37,908 nt of DNA from Cryomorphaceae bacterium (GTDB lineage: Bacteria > Bacteroidota > Bacteroidia > Flavobacteriales > Crocinitomicaceae). The notes under the pieces are model-generated. The model searched no databases, was not told the origin of the DNA, and was given only the letters and a program-made list of their open reading frames with translations. Position numbers and translations under genes: made by a program. The stretch's first letter is position 1, and each line of letters begins with the position of its first letter. Location: contig JAJTDX010000017.1 of the NCBI GenBank assembly GCA_021298235.1, positions 1-37,908 on the forward strand, read 5' to 3'. Below are positions 16,795 through 25,044 of this stretch, one piece after another.

Positions 16795-18144
16795 TCAGTT
16801 ACACAAGGAGAGGATCTTTTGCATCACTTCGTCCGAATCCCATCGAGTTTCAATATCCGGCATTACCATTACCTGGTCCATGATCTTGGTTTGTTCTTGT
16901 CCTTTTTTGTAAGCCACACTGTAAGGGGTATCACTGAAGGCAACCAAAGAATACAAAGTGGTCCATTTTTCAGGATACAATTCGCTGAAGCGAGCTTCGA
17001 TCTTTTTTCTTAGCAAGAAAGATGGATCACCTACATGGTCGCGCATCTCATAGTAATTATCCACGGACAAGTCCTGCAGGGCATCCCCATCGGGTTTACG
17101 CACAATGTTATACTCGCTGAAGATCTTTTCCCAGTCTTCTCCATACTTTTGCATAAGGCCCCACATCACTGTGCAATCCTCAAACCCGGCATTCATTCCC
17201 TGACCGTAAAAAGGTACTGTGGCATGTGCTGAATCCCCAAGTAATGCTACTTTACCTGCAGTCCATGGGTGGCAACGTACGATGGCAAGCGAGGACAAGG
17301 GATGGTCCTCCCAAGCATCTGACACGTTGGGCATCAGTTCAAAGAAGTCAGGAAAAAGGGTTTTGAAGAAATTATTTACATCTTCCTTAGTTTTCAATTT
17401 ATCGAATGAGTATTGGTCATGTTCATGAGGCATGAACAACGTACAGGTGTAGGAACCATCTTCATTCGGCAATCCGATCAGCATAAAGCGCCCCCTGGGC
17501 CAAATATGTAGCACGTTCTTTTCAAACTTGTGTGTACCGTCCGGATTAGCCGGAAGTAGAATTTCGCGATACCCGTCTGCAATGTAGTTCTGGCTGTAAT
17601 TAAATCGGTCGAGCTTCTGTAACGAGGCATAACGAACCGCAGAAAAAGCACCATCTGCAGCAAAGATAAGATCGGCCTTATCTTCAAAAGATTCACCCGT
17701 CAAAGTATTCGTAAGATAAACAACTCCCTTCTTTAGATCAACTCTACGACAATCATGAGAAAAATGAATTTCAGCATTGCCATATTTTTCCGCAATATTC
17801 ATCATGGTGACATTGATGATTCCCCTTGAAACAGAGTAAATAGCCTGGCCTTCCTTACCATAAGGTTGATAGGTCAAGTTGCCTTCTAAGTCATGCATCA
17901 CTCGTCCATACATAGGAATAGCGATCTTCCGGATCTCATCTCCTACTCCCACCGCATCCAGTGCTTTCCATCCTCTGTTGGAAAGTGCAAGGTTGATCGA
18001 TTTTCCTGCGGAAATCTTCAATTTTCGCATGTCCGTTCTACGCTCATAGATGGTGACCTTATATCCGGCTTTCGACATGTACACTGCCCAAAGTGAGCCT
18101 ACCAATCCTGCTCCTACAATGATTACGCGTTTTTCTTGATTCAT
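16795..18144 (-). CDS. kmo: Kynurenine 3-monooxygenase
   Basis: A flavin-dependent aromatic hydroxylase of 449 residues that converts L-kynurenine to 3-hydroxykynurenine with NADPH and O2. The FAD-binding Rossmann motif G-A-G-L-V-G is at 11-16, with Glu34 for the adenosine ribose. The second FAD motif L-L-G-D-S-A-H-A-T-V-P is at about 301-311, followed by G-Q-G-M-N-A-G-F-E-D. The sequence K-S-I-N-L-A-L-S-N-R-G (about 48-58) is characteristic of KMO among group A monooxygenases. The C-terminal region, membrane-bound in eukaryotes, lacks a clear membrane helix. It lies 54 bases behind kynU; together they give 3-hydroxyanthranilate, the precursor of quinolinate and NAD or of catabolic breakdown. 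The dioxygenase and formamidase genes are not in the window. Confidence 0.95.
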   Translation of the reverse strand: MNQEKRVIIVGAGLVGSLWAVYMSKAGYKVTIYERRTDMRKLKISAGKSINLALSNRGWKALDAVGVGDEIRKIAIPMYGRVMHDLEGNLTYQPYGKEGQAIYSVSRGIINVTMMNIAEKYGNAEIHFSHDCRRVDLKKGVVYLTNTLTGESFEDKADLIFAADGAFSAVRYASLQKLDRFNYSQNYIADGYREILLPANPDGTHKFEKNVLHIWPRGRFMLIGLPNEDGSYTCTLFMPHEHDQYSFDKLKTKEDVNNFFKTLFPDFFELMPNVSDAWEDHPLSSLAIVRCHPWTAGKVALLGDSAHATVPFYGQGMNAGFEDCTVMWGLMQKYGEDWEKIFSEYNIVRKPDGDALQDLSVDNYYEMRDHVGDPSFLLRKKIEARFSELYPEKWTTLYSLVAFSDTPYSVAYKKGQEQTKIMDQVMVMPDIETRWDSDEVMQKILSLCN

Positions 18145-18176
18145 CTTCTAGTTATCAATTTTCAAATACTGGAATA

Positions 18177-18195
18177 TTGGAATTTTAAATTCCAA
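18177..18195. repeat. Perfect 9-base inverted repeat between kynU and kmo
   Basis: TTGGAATTTTAAATTCCAA has two perfectly complementary 9-base arms around one central T, and a partial repeat (GGAATATT) lies just to its left. It occupies most of the 54-base kynU-kmo gap. A one-base loop is poor for an RNA hairpin and there is no T run, so a protein-binding operator or an internal regulatory site is more likely than a terminator. No function is known. Confidence 0.5.
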
Positions 18196-18198
18196 ATC

Positions 18199-19479
18199 CT
18201 ACTGTATGGCCTCCTGCAGCAACTGACCAAACCAGTAACAATCCTCAAACGAGTTGTATAACGGTGCCGGTGCAACGCGAATTACATTCGGTTCTCTCCA
18301 ATCTGCTACTACACCAAGATCGGATAGCGCATCAAAAAGCGCTCGACCCTGACCTTTTGCCATAATAGACAACTGAGCACCCCGCTTTGTTTTGTCGCGT
18401 GGGGTTATTAATTCGAAGGATACCCTGTCCTGATTTTTTTCCGAAATATCATCGATTACAAACTCCAGATATGCAGTTAAGATATCTCGTTTGGCTCCAA
18501 TACGCTCCATCCCTGCTTCATCAAAAATTTCAAGTGACGCCAAGTGAGCAGCCATTCCCAGAACCGGAGCATTGCTTAGTTGCCAGCCTTCGGCACCTTC
18601 CATTGGAATGAAACCAGGCTCCATGAGGAAACGCTTTTCTTTGTTATAACCCCACCAGCCGGCAAAACGCGGCAGTTCAGGTCGGTTTGCATGTCGCTCA
18701 TGCACAAACATACCACTAACGCCACCCGGGGATGAATTCAAATATTTATATCCGCACCAAGCAGCAAAATCAACATTCCACTCATGCAATTTCAAATTTA
18801 TATTTCCTGCTGCATGCGCTAGATCAAATCCTGCAATCGCGCCCACATGGTGAGCGGCTTCTGTGATAGTTTTCATATCAAAAAGCTGACCGGTATAATA
18901 ATTCACTCCACCTATCATGACCAAAGCAATTTCTTCACCTAGCTCACTGATCTTGCTTAGAATGTCCTCTTCGCGAATCAGTTGTTCCTCTTGTCTCGGG
19001 TAGACCTCAACCAAATGTTCAGCGGGATCAAGTCCGTGGAATCTAACCTGTGACTCTAGTGCGTACTGATCGCTCGGAAATGCTTTTGCCTCACAAAGTA
19101 TCTTCGTTCGTTTTCCCTTTGGCTGATAAAAGGATACCATCAATAAATGAAGATTGGTCGTTAATGAGTGCGTCACCACCACCTCTATTGGTTTTGCACC
19201 TACGATACGGGCTGCCTTTTCTGTTAAATTTTCATGGTATGAATACCAAGGTCTTGTGGCCATAAAATGTCCCTCCACGCCAAACATCTTCCAATCCTCG
19301 AGTTCCTGATTCACATATTTGCTTACTGACTTGGGTTGGAGTCCCAAGGAATTACCCGTAAAATAGCGAACGGTATTGGCATGAAAAGTAGGGAAATGAA
19401 AGAGCTCTCGGTAGGATTTCAGGGGATCAGCCAAATCCAGTTCCTTCGCGTATTCAAGAGTGTTTTGAAAATCGTGCAT
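18199..19479 (-). CDS. kynU: Kynureninase
   Basis: A PLP-dependent fold-type I hydrolase of 426 residues that cleaves kynurenine to anthranilate, or 3-hydroxykynurenine to 3-hydroxyanthranilate, plus alanine. The cofactor site is visible: the Schiff-base lysine Lys245 in W-C-G-Y-K-Y-L-N-S-S-P-G-G and Asp219/His222 in F-D-L-A-H-A-A-G-N. The N-terminal Y-F-T-G-N-S-L-G-L-Q-P-K motif is diagnostic for kynureninase. Length is typical. It is the first gene of a minus-strand series continuing with kmo, with a -7 promoter box 44 bases upstream of its ATG. With kmo next to it the in vivo substrate is probably 3-hydroxykynurenine. Confidence 0.95.
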   Translation of the reverse strand: MHDFQNTLEYAKELDLADPLKSYRELFHFPTFHANTVRYFTGNSLGLQPKSVSKYVNQELEDWKMFGVEGHFMATRPWYSYHENLTEKAARIVGAKPIEVVVTHSLTTNLHLLMVSFYQPKGKRTKILCEAKAFPSDQYALESQVRFHGLDPAEHLVEVYPRQEEQLIREEDILSKISELGEEIALVMIGGVNYYTGQLFDMKTITEAAHHVGAIAGFDLAHAAGNINLKLHEWNVDFAAWCGYKYLNSSPGGVSGMFVHERHANRPELPRFAGWWGYNKEKRFLMEPGFIPMEGAEGWQLSNAPVLGMAAHLASLEIFDEAGMERIGAKRDILTAYLEFVIDDISEKNQDRVSFELITPRDKTKRGAQLSIMAKGQGRALFDALSDLGVVADWREPNVIRVAPAPLYNSFEDCYWFGQLLQEAIQ

Positions 19480-19522
19480 GGTAATGACTTGTTTCTTTGG
19501 TGTTTACTTTAAAAAGATGGGG

Positions 19523-19530
19523 CAAAGATA
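19523..19530 (-). promoter_or_regulatory. Putative -7 promoter box (TATCTTTG) of the kynU-kmo operon
   Basis: Minus-strand TATCTTTG fits TAnnTTTG in the short gap between the phosphatase stop and the kynU ATG. No good TTTG is found 18-20 bases further upstream. It would give a 5' leader of roughly 40 bases. Confidence 0.45.
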
Positions 19531-19555
19531 AGGATTGTCAATGTTTTTGACCTGA

Positions 19556-21313
19556 TTACAACCTCATTCCAATCACACAGATGTCATCTAGCTGTTCTTT
19601 ATCAGACATCCAATGAATTAAATTGCTTTCCAAGGCATCATGCTGTTTTGAAATTGGCATTGAACAAACACTTGCAAGTGTATCTTTAAAACCAGATTTT
19701 TTGAGTTTTTTGCCTAACGGGCCACCAAACTGGTCATGAAAGCCATCAGAAAACATGTAAACTGTGTCTCCTTGGTCAAGCGTAAAATGATAATCCGTAA
19801 AAGGTGCCCCAGATTCGCCTTTGCCAATTGGCTGTTTGTCGGGAGAAAATTCTCTAAATGCTTTTGGATCTGATTTACTAAATATCCATAATGGATTATT
19901 TGCTCCGGCCCACATAGCCTGATGAGTTTTATCAGTTCGATAATTTAACCTTAATAAAGAAATGTCCATTCCATCATTTGTCGTATGCTGAAGACGAAAT
20001 TCTTTTATGAATTTATCACGAAGTTGGTTAAGAATTTCTGCCGGAGTCAAAAGTTTGGGCTGAGATAAAATCTCATTAAGGAAAGCAATACCAAGCATCG
20101 TTAAAAATCCGCCAGGCACACCATGGCCAGTGCAATCAGCAGCCGCAACATATAAATAATCGTCTTTTTCATGCGCCCAATAAAAATCACCGGAAACAAT
20201 GTCTTTGGGTTTGAAAAGAATAAAGTGTTTTGGTAGATGTTCACTTACATGTTTCTTTTCCTTTAAAACGGCCTCCTGAATTCGTTGCGCATAACGTATG
20301 CTCTCTGTAATTTCTTTATTGTGCTGCTCAAGCAACCTGCTTTGTTCCTGTATGCGGTCGTATGCCTTTTGAAGCTCAATTGTACGTATTTTTTCCTGTT
20401 CGGCTTCTTCAGCTTTCTGGCGAATCTTTTCAAGCTGATGCTGGAATTGCATGTCTTTAATTGCTTGAATATTGGTTTGATCGTGAATCTCCGTGTACAA
20501 TTGATGATACTCTTTATAGTACTCAACTGCCCCTCCAAAATCACCCTTTTCTTCTAAAATTTGAGCTGCCAACAACTGTGCAGAATTTTGGTCTTCTCTT
20601 GATCCTGTTAGTTTCGAAATCTCAAGAGATTCCAATGTAAAACTGAGCGCTTTATCAGACTCACCATTGTTCTTGTGGAAATTACTTAACTGAATCAGCG
20701 TTTCGGTAGTCAACACATGATAGGATATACTTTTCGAAAGCCTTAAGCTTTCATTAAAGGCAAGCTCTGCCGAACTTTTATCTGCAAAACTCACAAATAG
20801 TTTTCCCAAATTGTGTTGTGCCCAAGCAACTGAATCTATACCTGCTCCATCAAGCTTGAGACATTTGTTGAACCATAATTCAGCAGAATCTAAATCTCCC
20901 ATGTCCATGTATGTCTCCCCAATATTATTCATAGACCCGGAAATATCTTGAGGATTACCAAGTTTCTCACGAATAGCCAAACATTTCAAGTTGCATTCGA
21001 GTCGCTTAGCATGATCTTTTTGAAACATATACACAGCGCCCAAATTATTTAAGGAATCCGCCTCTCCTTTTGGGTCTTTAAGAATTCTAAATAACCTCAA
21101 CGCGCGTAGGGCATGATCCATTGCAAGAGAATAATCTGAAAATCTCCAGTAACAGTAGCTGAGAATTTTATGACATTCAGCTTTACCGCGCTCATCGTTT
21201 ATGCGATCAAATTGCATTAATTGCTCATTCGCTAGCGCAAAAGAGCCCCGAAGATCGCTTCGACGCTGATCCCAGGCATTTTCAAGCTCAGAGTATTTCT
21301 GGTTTTGATTCAC
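19556..21313 (-). CDS. TPR / coiled-coil / SpoIIE-type serine phosphatase
   Basis: A 585-residue cytoplasmic protein with no membrane segment. Residues about 40-270 hold tetratricopeptide repeats (A-D-S-L-N-N-L-G-A-V-Y, S-G-S-M-N-N-I-G-E-T-Y, A-Q-H-N-L-G-K-L). A charged coiled coil spans about 285-340, and a PP2C-like SpoIIE phosphatase domain about 345-585 with metal-binding motifs S-G-D-F-Y-W, A-D-C-T-G-H-G-V-P-G, Y-M-F-S-D-G-F-H-D-Q-F and D-D-I. Such proteins are common in Bacteroidota; by analogy they dephosphorylate an anti-anti-sigma factor or other partner bound through the TPRs. No anti-sigma or STAS gene is adjacent. The start is GTG at 21313. It is a lone gene, with hemL divergent. 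Confidence 0.9.
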   Translation of the reverse strand: MNQNQKYSELENAWDQRRSDLRGSFALANEQLMQFDRINDERGKAECHKILSYCYWRFSDYSLAMDHALRALRLFRILKDPKGEADSLNNLGAVYMFQKDHAKRLECNLKCLAIREKLGNPQDISGSMNNIGETYMDMGDLDSAELWFNKCLKLDGAGIDSVAWAQHNLGKLFVSFADKSSAELAFNESLRLSKSISYHVLTTETLIQLSNFHKNNGESDKALSFTLESLEISKLTGSREDQNSAQLLAAQILEEKGDFGGAVEYYKEYHQLYTEIHDQTNIQAIKDMQFQHQLEKIRQKAEEAEQEKIRTIELQKAYDRIQEQSRLLEQHNKEITESIRYAQRIQEAVLKEKKHVSEHLPKHFILFKPKDIVSGDFYWAHEKDDYLYVAAADCTGHGVPGGFLTMLGIAFLNEILSQPKLLTPAEILNQLRDKFIKEFRLQHTTNDGMDISLLRLNYRTDKTHQAMWAGANNPLWIFSKSDPKAFREFSPDKQPIGKGESGAPFTDYHFTLDQGDTVYMFSDGFHDQFGGPLGKKLKKSGFKDTLASVCSMPISKQHDALESNLIHWMSDKEQLDDICVIGMRL

Positions 21314-21396
21314 TTGATAAAATTAACCAAAATTGACAAGATATCAGTATTTGGTAATAAGGTTCAAAACTTCGTTCTCTTGGCTTATTTTTAACT

Positions 21397-21404
21397 TACT
21401 TTTG
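21397..21404 (+). promoter_or_regulatory. Putative -7 promoter box (TACTTTTG) of hemL
   Basis: TACTTTTG matches TAnnTTTG and lies 16 bases before the hemL ATG, which implies a leader of only about ten bases. At the -33 position there is no clean TTTG. Confidence 0.45.
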
Positions 21405-21420
21405 TGAAAGATTAAGACCT

Positions 21421-22734
21421 ATGAGTACAAAAACAGAGTTAAACAGAACAAATTCTAACGCTTTGTTCAATAAGTCACGCAACTACTTTCCGGGTGGGGT
21501 GAATTCTCCTGTTCGGGCATTTAGGTCAGTTGGAGGCACCCCATTATTCATAAAAAAGGGGGACGGTTGCAGAATCTGGGATGAAGACGACAATGAATTC
21601 GTTGATTTCTGTTGTAGCTGGGGCCCATTAATTCTGGGGCACAACAACAAGGAGGTGTATGAAAGTGTAGTTTCCGCCATGCAGAATGGATCGAGCTTCG
21701 GGGCTCCTACCAGACTTGAAAATGAGCTTGCCGAACTAATTCTCCACAATAATCCGTTTATTGAAAAACTTCGTTTCGTGAGCTCCGGAACTGAAGCAGT
21801 GATGTCTGCCCTTCGACTGGCACGCGGCTACACGGGCAAAGATCTTATCGTAAAATTCGAAGGTTGTTATCATGGGCATTGCGACTCGCTATTAGTGAAA
21901 GCCGGAAGCGGTTTGGTCACTTTTGGGGAATCATCCAGTTCAGGCGTCACACAGAAGGTTGCTTCAGAAACACTTGTTTTACCACTGAATGATCTTGAAG
22001 CACTGAATGAGTGCTTGAATACATACCGGGGCAAAATCGCATGTGTAATAATTGAACCCGTTCCAGCGAACAATGGTCTGCTCTTGCAGGATAAAGATTT
22101 TCTGAAAGCACTTCGGGAAGTGTGTACGCGGGAAGAAATCCTACTCATATTTGACGAGGTAATCTCGGGTTTCAGAGTCGCATTTTCAGGCGCAGCAGAA
22201 CACTACGGCATCGCACCGGATATTGTAACCTATGGTAAAATCATAGGTGGCGGCTTGCCAGTGGGTGCTTACGGTGCAAGTAAAGAGATCATGTCTTGTG
22301 TTTCCCCTGAGGGAGCAGTATATCAAGCAGGCACATTGTCCGGGAATCCTGTAGCGATGGCTGCTGGTAAAGCACAGTTGACTGAATGTTTGAAACCAGG
22401 ATTTTATCAAGAGCTTGCCGAAAAAACCAAAAATTTTGTTTCATCAATTAATTCATACGCCAACTTAAGAAACTATCCCTTTGAGCTGGTTTGCATTGGT
22501 TCCATTTTTTGGCTATCATTTAACGGAAAAAAACGCATTCAAAAGGCAGAACAAATTGATCCAGACATGTCACAATTCAATGTGATGCACAGGGAATTAC
22601 TGAACAATGGTGTTTATCTGGGTCCAAGCGGATATGAGGTCGGATTTGTTTCTGCAGCGCACAAAACTGAAGATCTGAACTTTGCAACTGCGGCTTTTTG
22701 TTCGGCGTTGGATGTTGTGTTTCAAAACAACTAA
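21421..22734 (+). CDS. hemL: Glutamate-1-semialdehyde 2,1-aminomutase
   Basis: A 437-residue class III PLP aminotransferase that isomerises glutamate-1-semialdehyde to 5-aminolevulinate, the last step of the C5 route into haem. Characteristic features are the N-terminal F-P-G-G-V-N-S-P-V-R-A-F (about 23-34), S-S-G-T-E-A-V-M-S-A-L-R (about 121-132), F-E-G-C-Y-H-G-H (about 147-154), I-F-D-E-V-I-S-G-F-R (about 243-252) and the PLP lysine Lys273 in T-Y-G-K-I-I-G-G-G. Length is normal. No other hem gene adjoins it. Its stop is one base from the stop of the convergent lipoprotein gene, with no terminator between. Confidence 0.96.
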   Translation: MSTKTELNRTNSNALFNKSRNYFPGGVNSPVRAFRSVGGTPLFIKKGDGCRIWDEDDNEFVDFCCSWGPLILGHNNKEVYESVVSAMQNGSSFGAPTRLENELAELILHNNPFIEKLRFVSSGTEAVMSALRLARGYTGKDLIVKFEGCYHGHCDSLLVKAGSGLVTFGESSSSGVTQKVASETLVLPLNDLEALNECLNTYRGKIACVIIEPVPANNGLLLQDKDFLKALREVCTREEILLIFDEVISGFRVAFSGAAEHYGIAPDIVTYGKIIGGGLPVGAYGASKEIMSCVSPEGAVYQAGTLSGNPVAMAAGKAQLTECLKPGFYQELAEKTKNFVSSINSYANLRNYPFELVCIGSIFWLSFNGKKRIQKAEQIDPDMSQFNVMHRELLNNGVYLGPSGYEVGFVSAAHKTEDLNFATAAFCSALDVVFQNN

Positions 22735-22735
22735 G

Positions 22736-22999
22736 CTACTCACAGTTGGATTGCAATTCGCGTAATTTTTTACCATCCATTTGAAAGTAATCTTCACACT
22801 TTTCCTTTCTAGCTGAGCTTAATTTTTTAATCTCCATTGCCTGTTCTTCCGTAATTGATTTACTCAATGCTTCGCGCGATCGTTCATTAAGTTTATTCGT
22901 GAGTTTCAGACATTCACAAAATTGCGCATCCTCTGAGCTGCAAGAAAAAAGTACAAAGAGAAAGAAAAAGCATATCGAAGTATGGCATTTTGAATGCAT
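22736..22999 (-). CDS. Small lipoprotein of unknown function
   Basis: An 87-residue protein with a type II signal peptide: hydrophobic F-F-F-L-F-V-L-F followed by the lipobox S-C-S (Cys20). The mature part is a mostly helical, charged chain (L-T-N-K-L-N-E-R-S-R-E-A-L) with four further cysteines in F-C-E-C, E-K-C-E-D-Y and S-N-C-E, suggesting disulfides in the periplasm. It converges on hemL and is divergent from the aminotransferase gene. No homologous family is recognised. Confidence 0.75.
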   Translation of the reverse strand: MHSKCHTSICFFFLFVLFSCSSEDAQFCECLKLTNKLNERSREALSKSITEEQAMEIKKLSSARKEKCEDYFQMDGKKLRELQSNCE

Positions 23000-23069
23000 G
23001 ATTTTTTATTTGATCCACAAGTATAGTCAATCCCGAACAAATAAATGGGAATTCTTAATTTCGTAACGT

Positions 23070-24209
23070 ATGATGAATTTTGAAAGCAAACTGCCCTCTG
23101 TTGGTACAACCATTTTTACTGTCATGTCAAAAATGGCTGCAGAATATGGTGCCATTAATCTTTCGCAGGGGTTTCCGAATTTCCCAATTGATCCCACCCT
23201 TCAAAATATCCTTGCCGAAAAAGCTAGTGAGAATGTTCATCAATATGCGCCAATGGCAGGCAACCCTGAGCTAATCGGGGGCATTTCAAAACTAATATTT
23301 TCACATTACGGTCGCACCATAAATGAATCAACCGAGGTTCTCGTTACCGCCGGTGCAACCCAGGCATTGTTTACAGCAATTCAAGCCTTAGTCAAAGCAG
23401 ATGAGGAGGTTATAATTCTTGATCCATGTTATGATTGTTATGATTCGGCTGTAATTCTAGCTGGAGGTAAACCGGTACACATTTCACTAAAGGATGATTT
23501 TACTCCGGATTGGGAGCTCATCGAGCAAAAGATAAATTCAAAAACCAGGATTCTCCTCCTAAACAATCCACACAATCCATCCGGAAAGGTATTGGACGAA
23601 AATCACATTGAGCGACTCGAAGAATTAATGGAAAAAAATCCACAGCTTCTGCTGCTTTCCGACGAGGTCTACGAATTTATTACTTTCGAAAAGCCTCATA
23701 TCTCGGTACATACACGGCGTTCCATTCGTGAGCGCTCGATTATTGTGTCTTCCTTCGGAAAAACTTTTCACATTACTGGATGGAAAATTGGATACCTTAT
23801 AGCAGGCGAACAATGGATGCGTGAAATTAAAAAAGTACACCAATTTCTGGTTTTTTGTGTGAACTCTCCCGCTCAAGCAGCTCTCGCCGCTTATCTCAAC
23901 GTAGCCAATACGCATTTACTTGGACAATTCTATCATCAAAAAAGGGATCTTTTCAGAAAATTAATGACTCCCAGTAAATTTATATTGCTTCCTTCCGAAG
24001 GTTCGTACTTTCAGGTAGCAGATTATTCAGCTATCTCAGGTGAGCCTGATGTGGAATTTTGCAAGAGATTGGTCCTCGATCACGGTGTTGCTGCCATTCC
24101 ATTGTCTGTTTTTAACGCAGATGGCAAGGATCGAAAGCTTATTCGTTTTTGTTTTGCTAAAACTGATGAAACACTCATTGAAGCCTCTGAAAAACTATGC
24201 AAGATCTAA
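23070..24209 (+). CDS. Class I aminotransferase (methionine/glutamine/kynurenine transaminase-like)
   Basis: A 379-residue fold-type I PLP aminotransferase. Visible features are I-N-L-S-Q-G-F-P-N-F (about 29-38), N-N-P-H-N-P-S-G (about 165-172), the D-E-V-Y sequence (about 198-201), the Schiff-base lysine Lys231 in S-S-F-G-K-T-F-H-I-T-G-W-K, and the C-terminal Arg in K-L-I-R-F-C-F-A-K that binds substrate carboxylate. The family includes bacterial methionine aminotransferase YbdL and eukaryotic glutamine transaminase K/kynurenine aminotransferase. The next gene, an omega-amidase, overlaps it by 13 bases. This favours glutamine or methionine-salvage transamination, with the amidase pulling the reaction by hydrolysing the alpha-keto-omega-amide. 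Kynurenine as substrate is possible given the kyn genes about 4 kb away, but is speculative. Either of two adjacent ATG codons could be the start. Confidence 0.88.
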   Translation: MMNFESKLPSVGTTIFTVMSKMAAEYGAINLSQGFPNFPIDPTLQNILAEKASENVHQYAPMAGNPELIGGISKLIFSHYGRTINESTEVLVTAGATQALFTAIQALVKADEEVIILDPCYDCYDSAVILAGGKPVHISLKDDFTPDWELIEQKINSKTRILLLNNPHNPSGKVLDENHIERLEELMEKNPQLLLLSDEVYEFITFEKPHISVHTRRSIRERSIIVSSFGKTFHITGWKIGYLIAGEQWMREIKKVHQFLVFCVNSPAQAALAAYLNVANTHLLGQFYHQKRDLFRKLMTPSKFILLPSEGSYFQVADYSAISGEPDVEFCKRLVLDHGVAAIPLSVFNADGKDRKLIRFCFAKTDETLIEASEKLCKI

Positions 24210-24976
24210 AAGTAGTCCTCGTACAAGCCGACCAGCGATGGGAGCAGAAATCTGCAAATCATGCACATTTTAGCGAGCTTTTGAGTACCCTGAATGAACA
24301 GGTTGACCTGATTATTCTACCGGAAATGTTCGACACAGGTTTTTCGATGAACACAGATCTTGCAGAGGACTGGAATGGAAATACTTCCAAGAGTTTTGTG
24401 CAGCAACTTGCAAAACAATATAACAGTGCCGTTTACACATCCATGATGTGCAAAGAATCCGGTCGATATTATAACCGTGGGGTTTTTGTTCTTCCCGATG
24501 GAAACACACATCACTATGACAAACGCAAGTGCTTTGGATTGGCAGGAGAAGACAAGGTCTTTACAGCCGGTAACGCAGAATCCATCGTAGTGCTTAAGGG
24601 TTGGAACATCCAACTTCAGATCTGTTATGATTTGAGATTTCCTGAAATTTGTCGAAATAGAATAGCTGAAAGTGGAGAGCCGGCCTTCGACTTGCTTCTT
24701 TATGTGGCTAACTGGCCCGAAAAGCGTTCCGAGCACTGGAAAACTCTGCTGCAGGCTCGTGCGATTGAAAATCAATGTTATGTTTTGGGAGTAAATCGAA
24801 TTGGAGAAGATGGAAAAGGATTAAGATATTCCGGAGATTCTTGTGCTGTTGATCCGCTAGGAAAGGTAGAGCTCTGTCCTCCCTCACAAGAAACCTTGAA
24901 GGTTGTTACACTTTCAAAATCAGCTTTATGGGAGATTCGACAAAGCCTTCCTTTTCTGAAAGACAGAAAGTGTTAA
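24197..24976 (+). CDS. Nitrilase-superfamily omega-amidase (YafV/NIT2-like)
   Basis: A 259-residue carbon-nitrogen hydrolase with the full Glu-Lys-Cys triad: Glu43 (I-I-L-P-E-M-F-D-T-G-F), Lys109 (Y-D-K-R-K-C-F) and Cys143 (Q-I-C-Y-D-L-R-F-P-E). The M-F-D-T-G-F-S-M segment and Y-D-K-R are typical of the YafV/NIT2 branch, which hydrolyses alpha-ketoglutaramate or alpha-ketosuccinamate to the keto acid and ammonia. It starts at ATG 24197 inside the aminotransferase gene, so the two are translationally coupled. Together they would form the two-step transaminase/omega-amidase route that converts glutamine (or asparagine) without glutaminase and can recycle methionine from its keto acid. Confidence 0.9.
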   Translation: MQDLKVVLVQADQRWEQKSANHAHFSELLSTLNEQVDLIILPEMFDTGFSMNTDLAEDWNGNTSKSFVQQLAKQYNSAVYTSMMCKESGRYYNRGVFVLPDGNTHHYDKRKCFGLAGEDKVFTAGNAESIVVLKGWNIQLQICYDLRFPEICRNRIAESGEPAFDLLLYVANWPEKRSEHWKTLLQARAIENQCYVLGVNRIGEDGKGLRYSGDSCAVDPLGKVELCPPSQETLKVVTLSKSALWEIRQSLPFLKDRKC

Positions 24977-24991
24977 TAATTTCACGAGCTG

Positions 24992-25021
24992 TTTAACTTA
25001 TTTGTTATTGCTCTATATTTG
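24992..25021 (+). promoter_or_regulatory. Promoter of the T9SS protein gene at 25045 (TTTA-N18-TATATTTG)
   Basis: TATATTTG (25014-25021) is a full match to the Bacteroidota -7 box. TTTA at 24992-24995, with 18-base spacing, approximates the -33 TTTG. The ATG follows 23 bases later. Confidence 0.55.
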
Positions 25022-25044
25022 CACTGTTTCAAATCTTAACTTAA

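Noticed and set aside
20285..20557. Hydrophobic plus-strand 90-residue frame that looks like a membrane protein
   Set aside because: It is antisense to the coiled coil of the phosphatase; Glu/Lys codons read backwards give Phe/Leu-rich text. No promoter seen.
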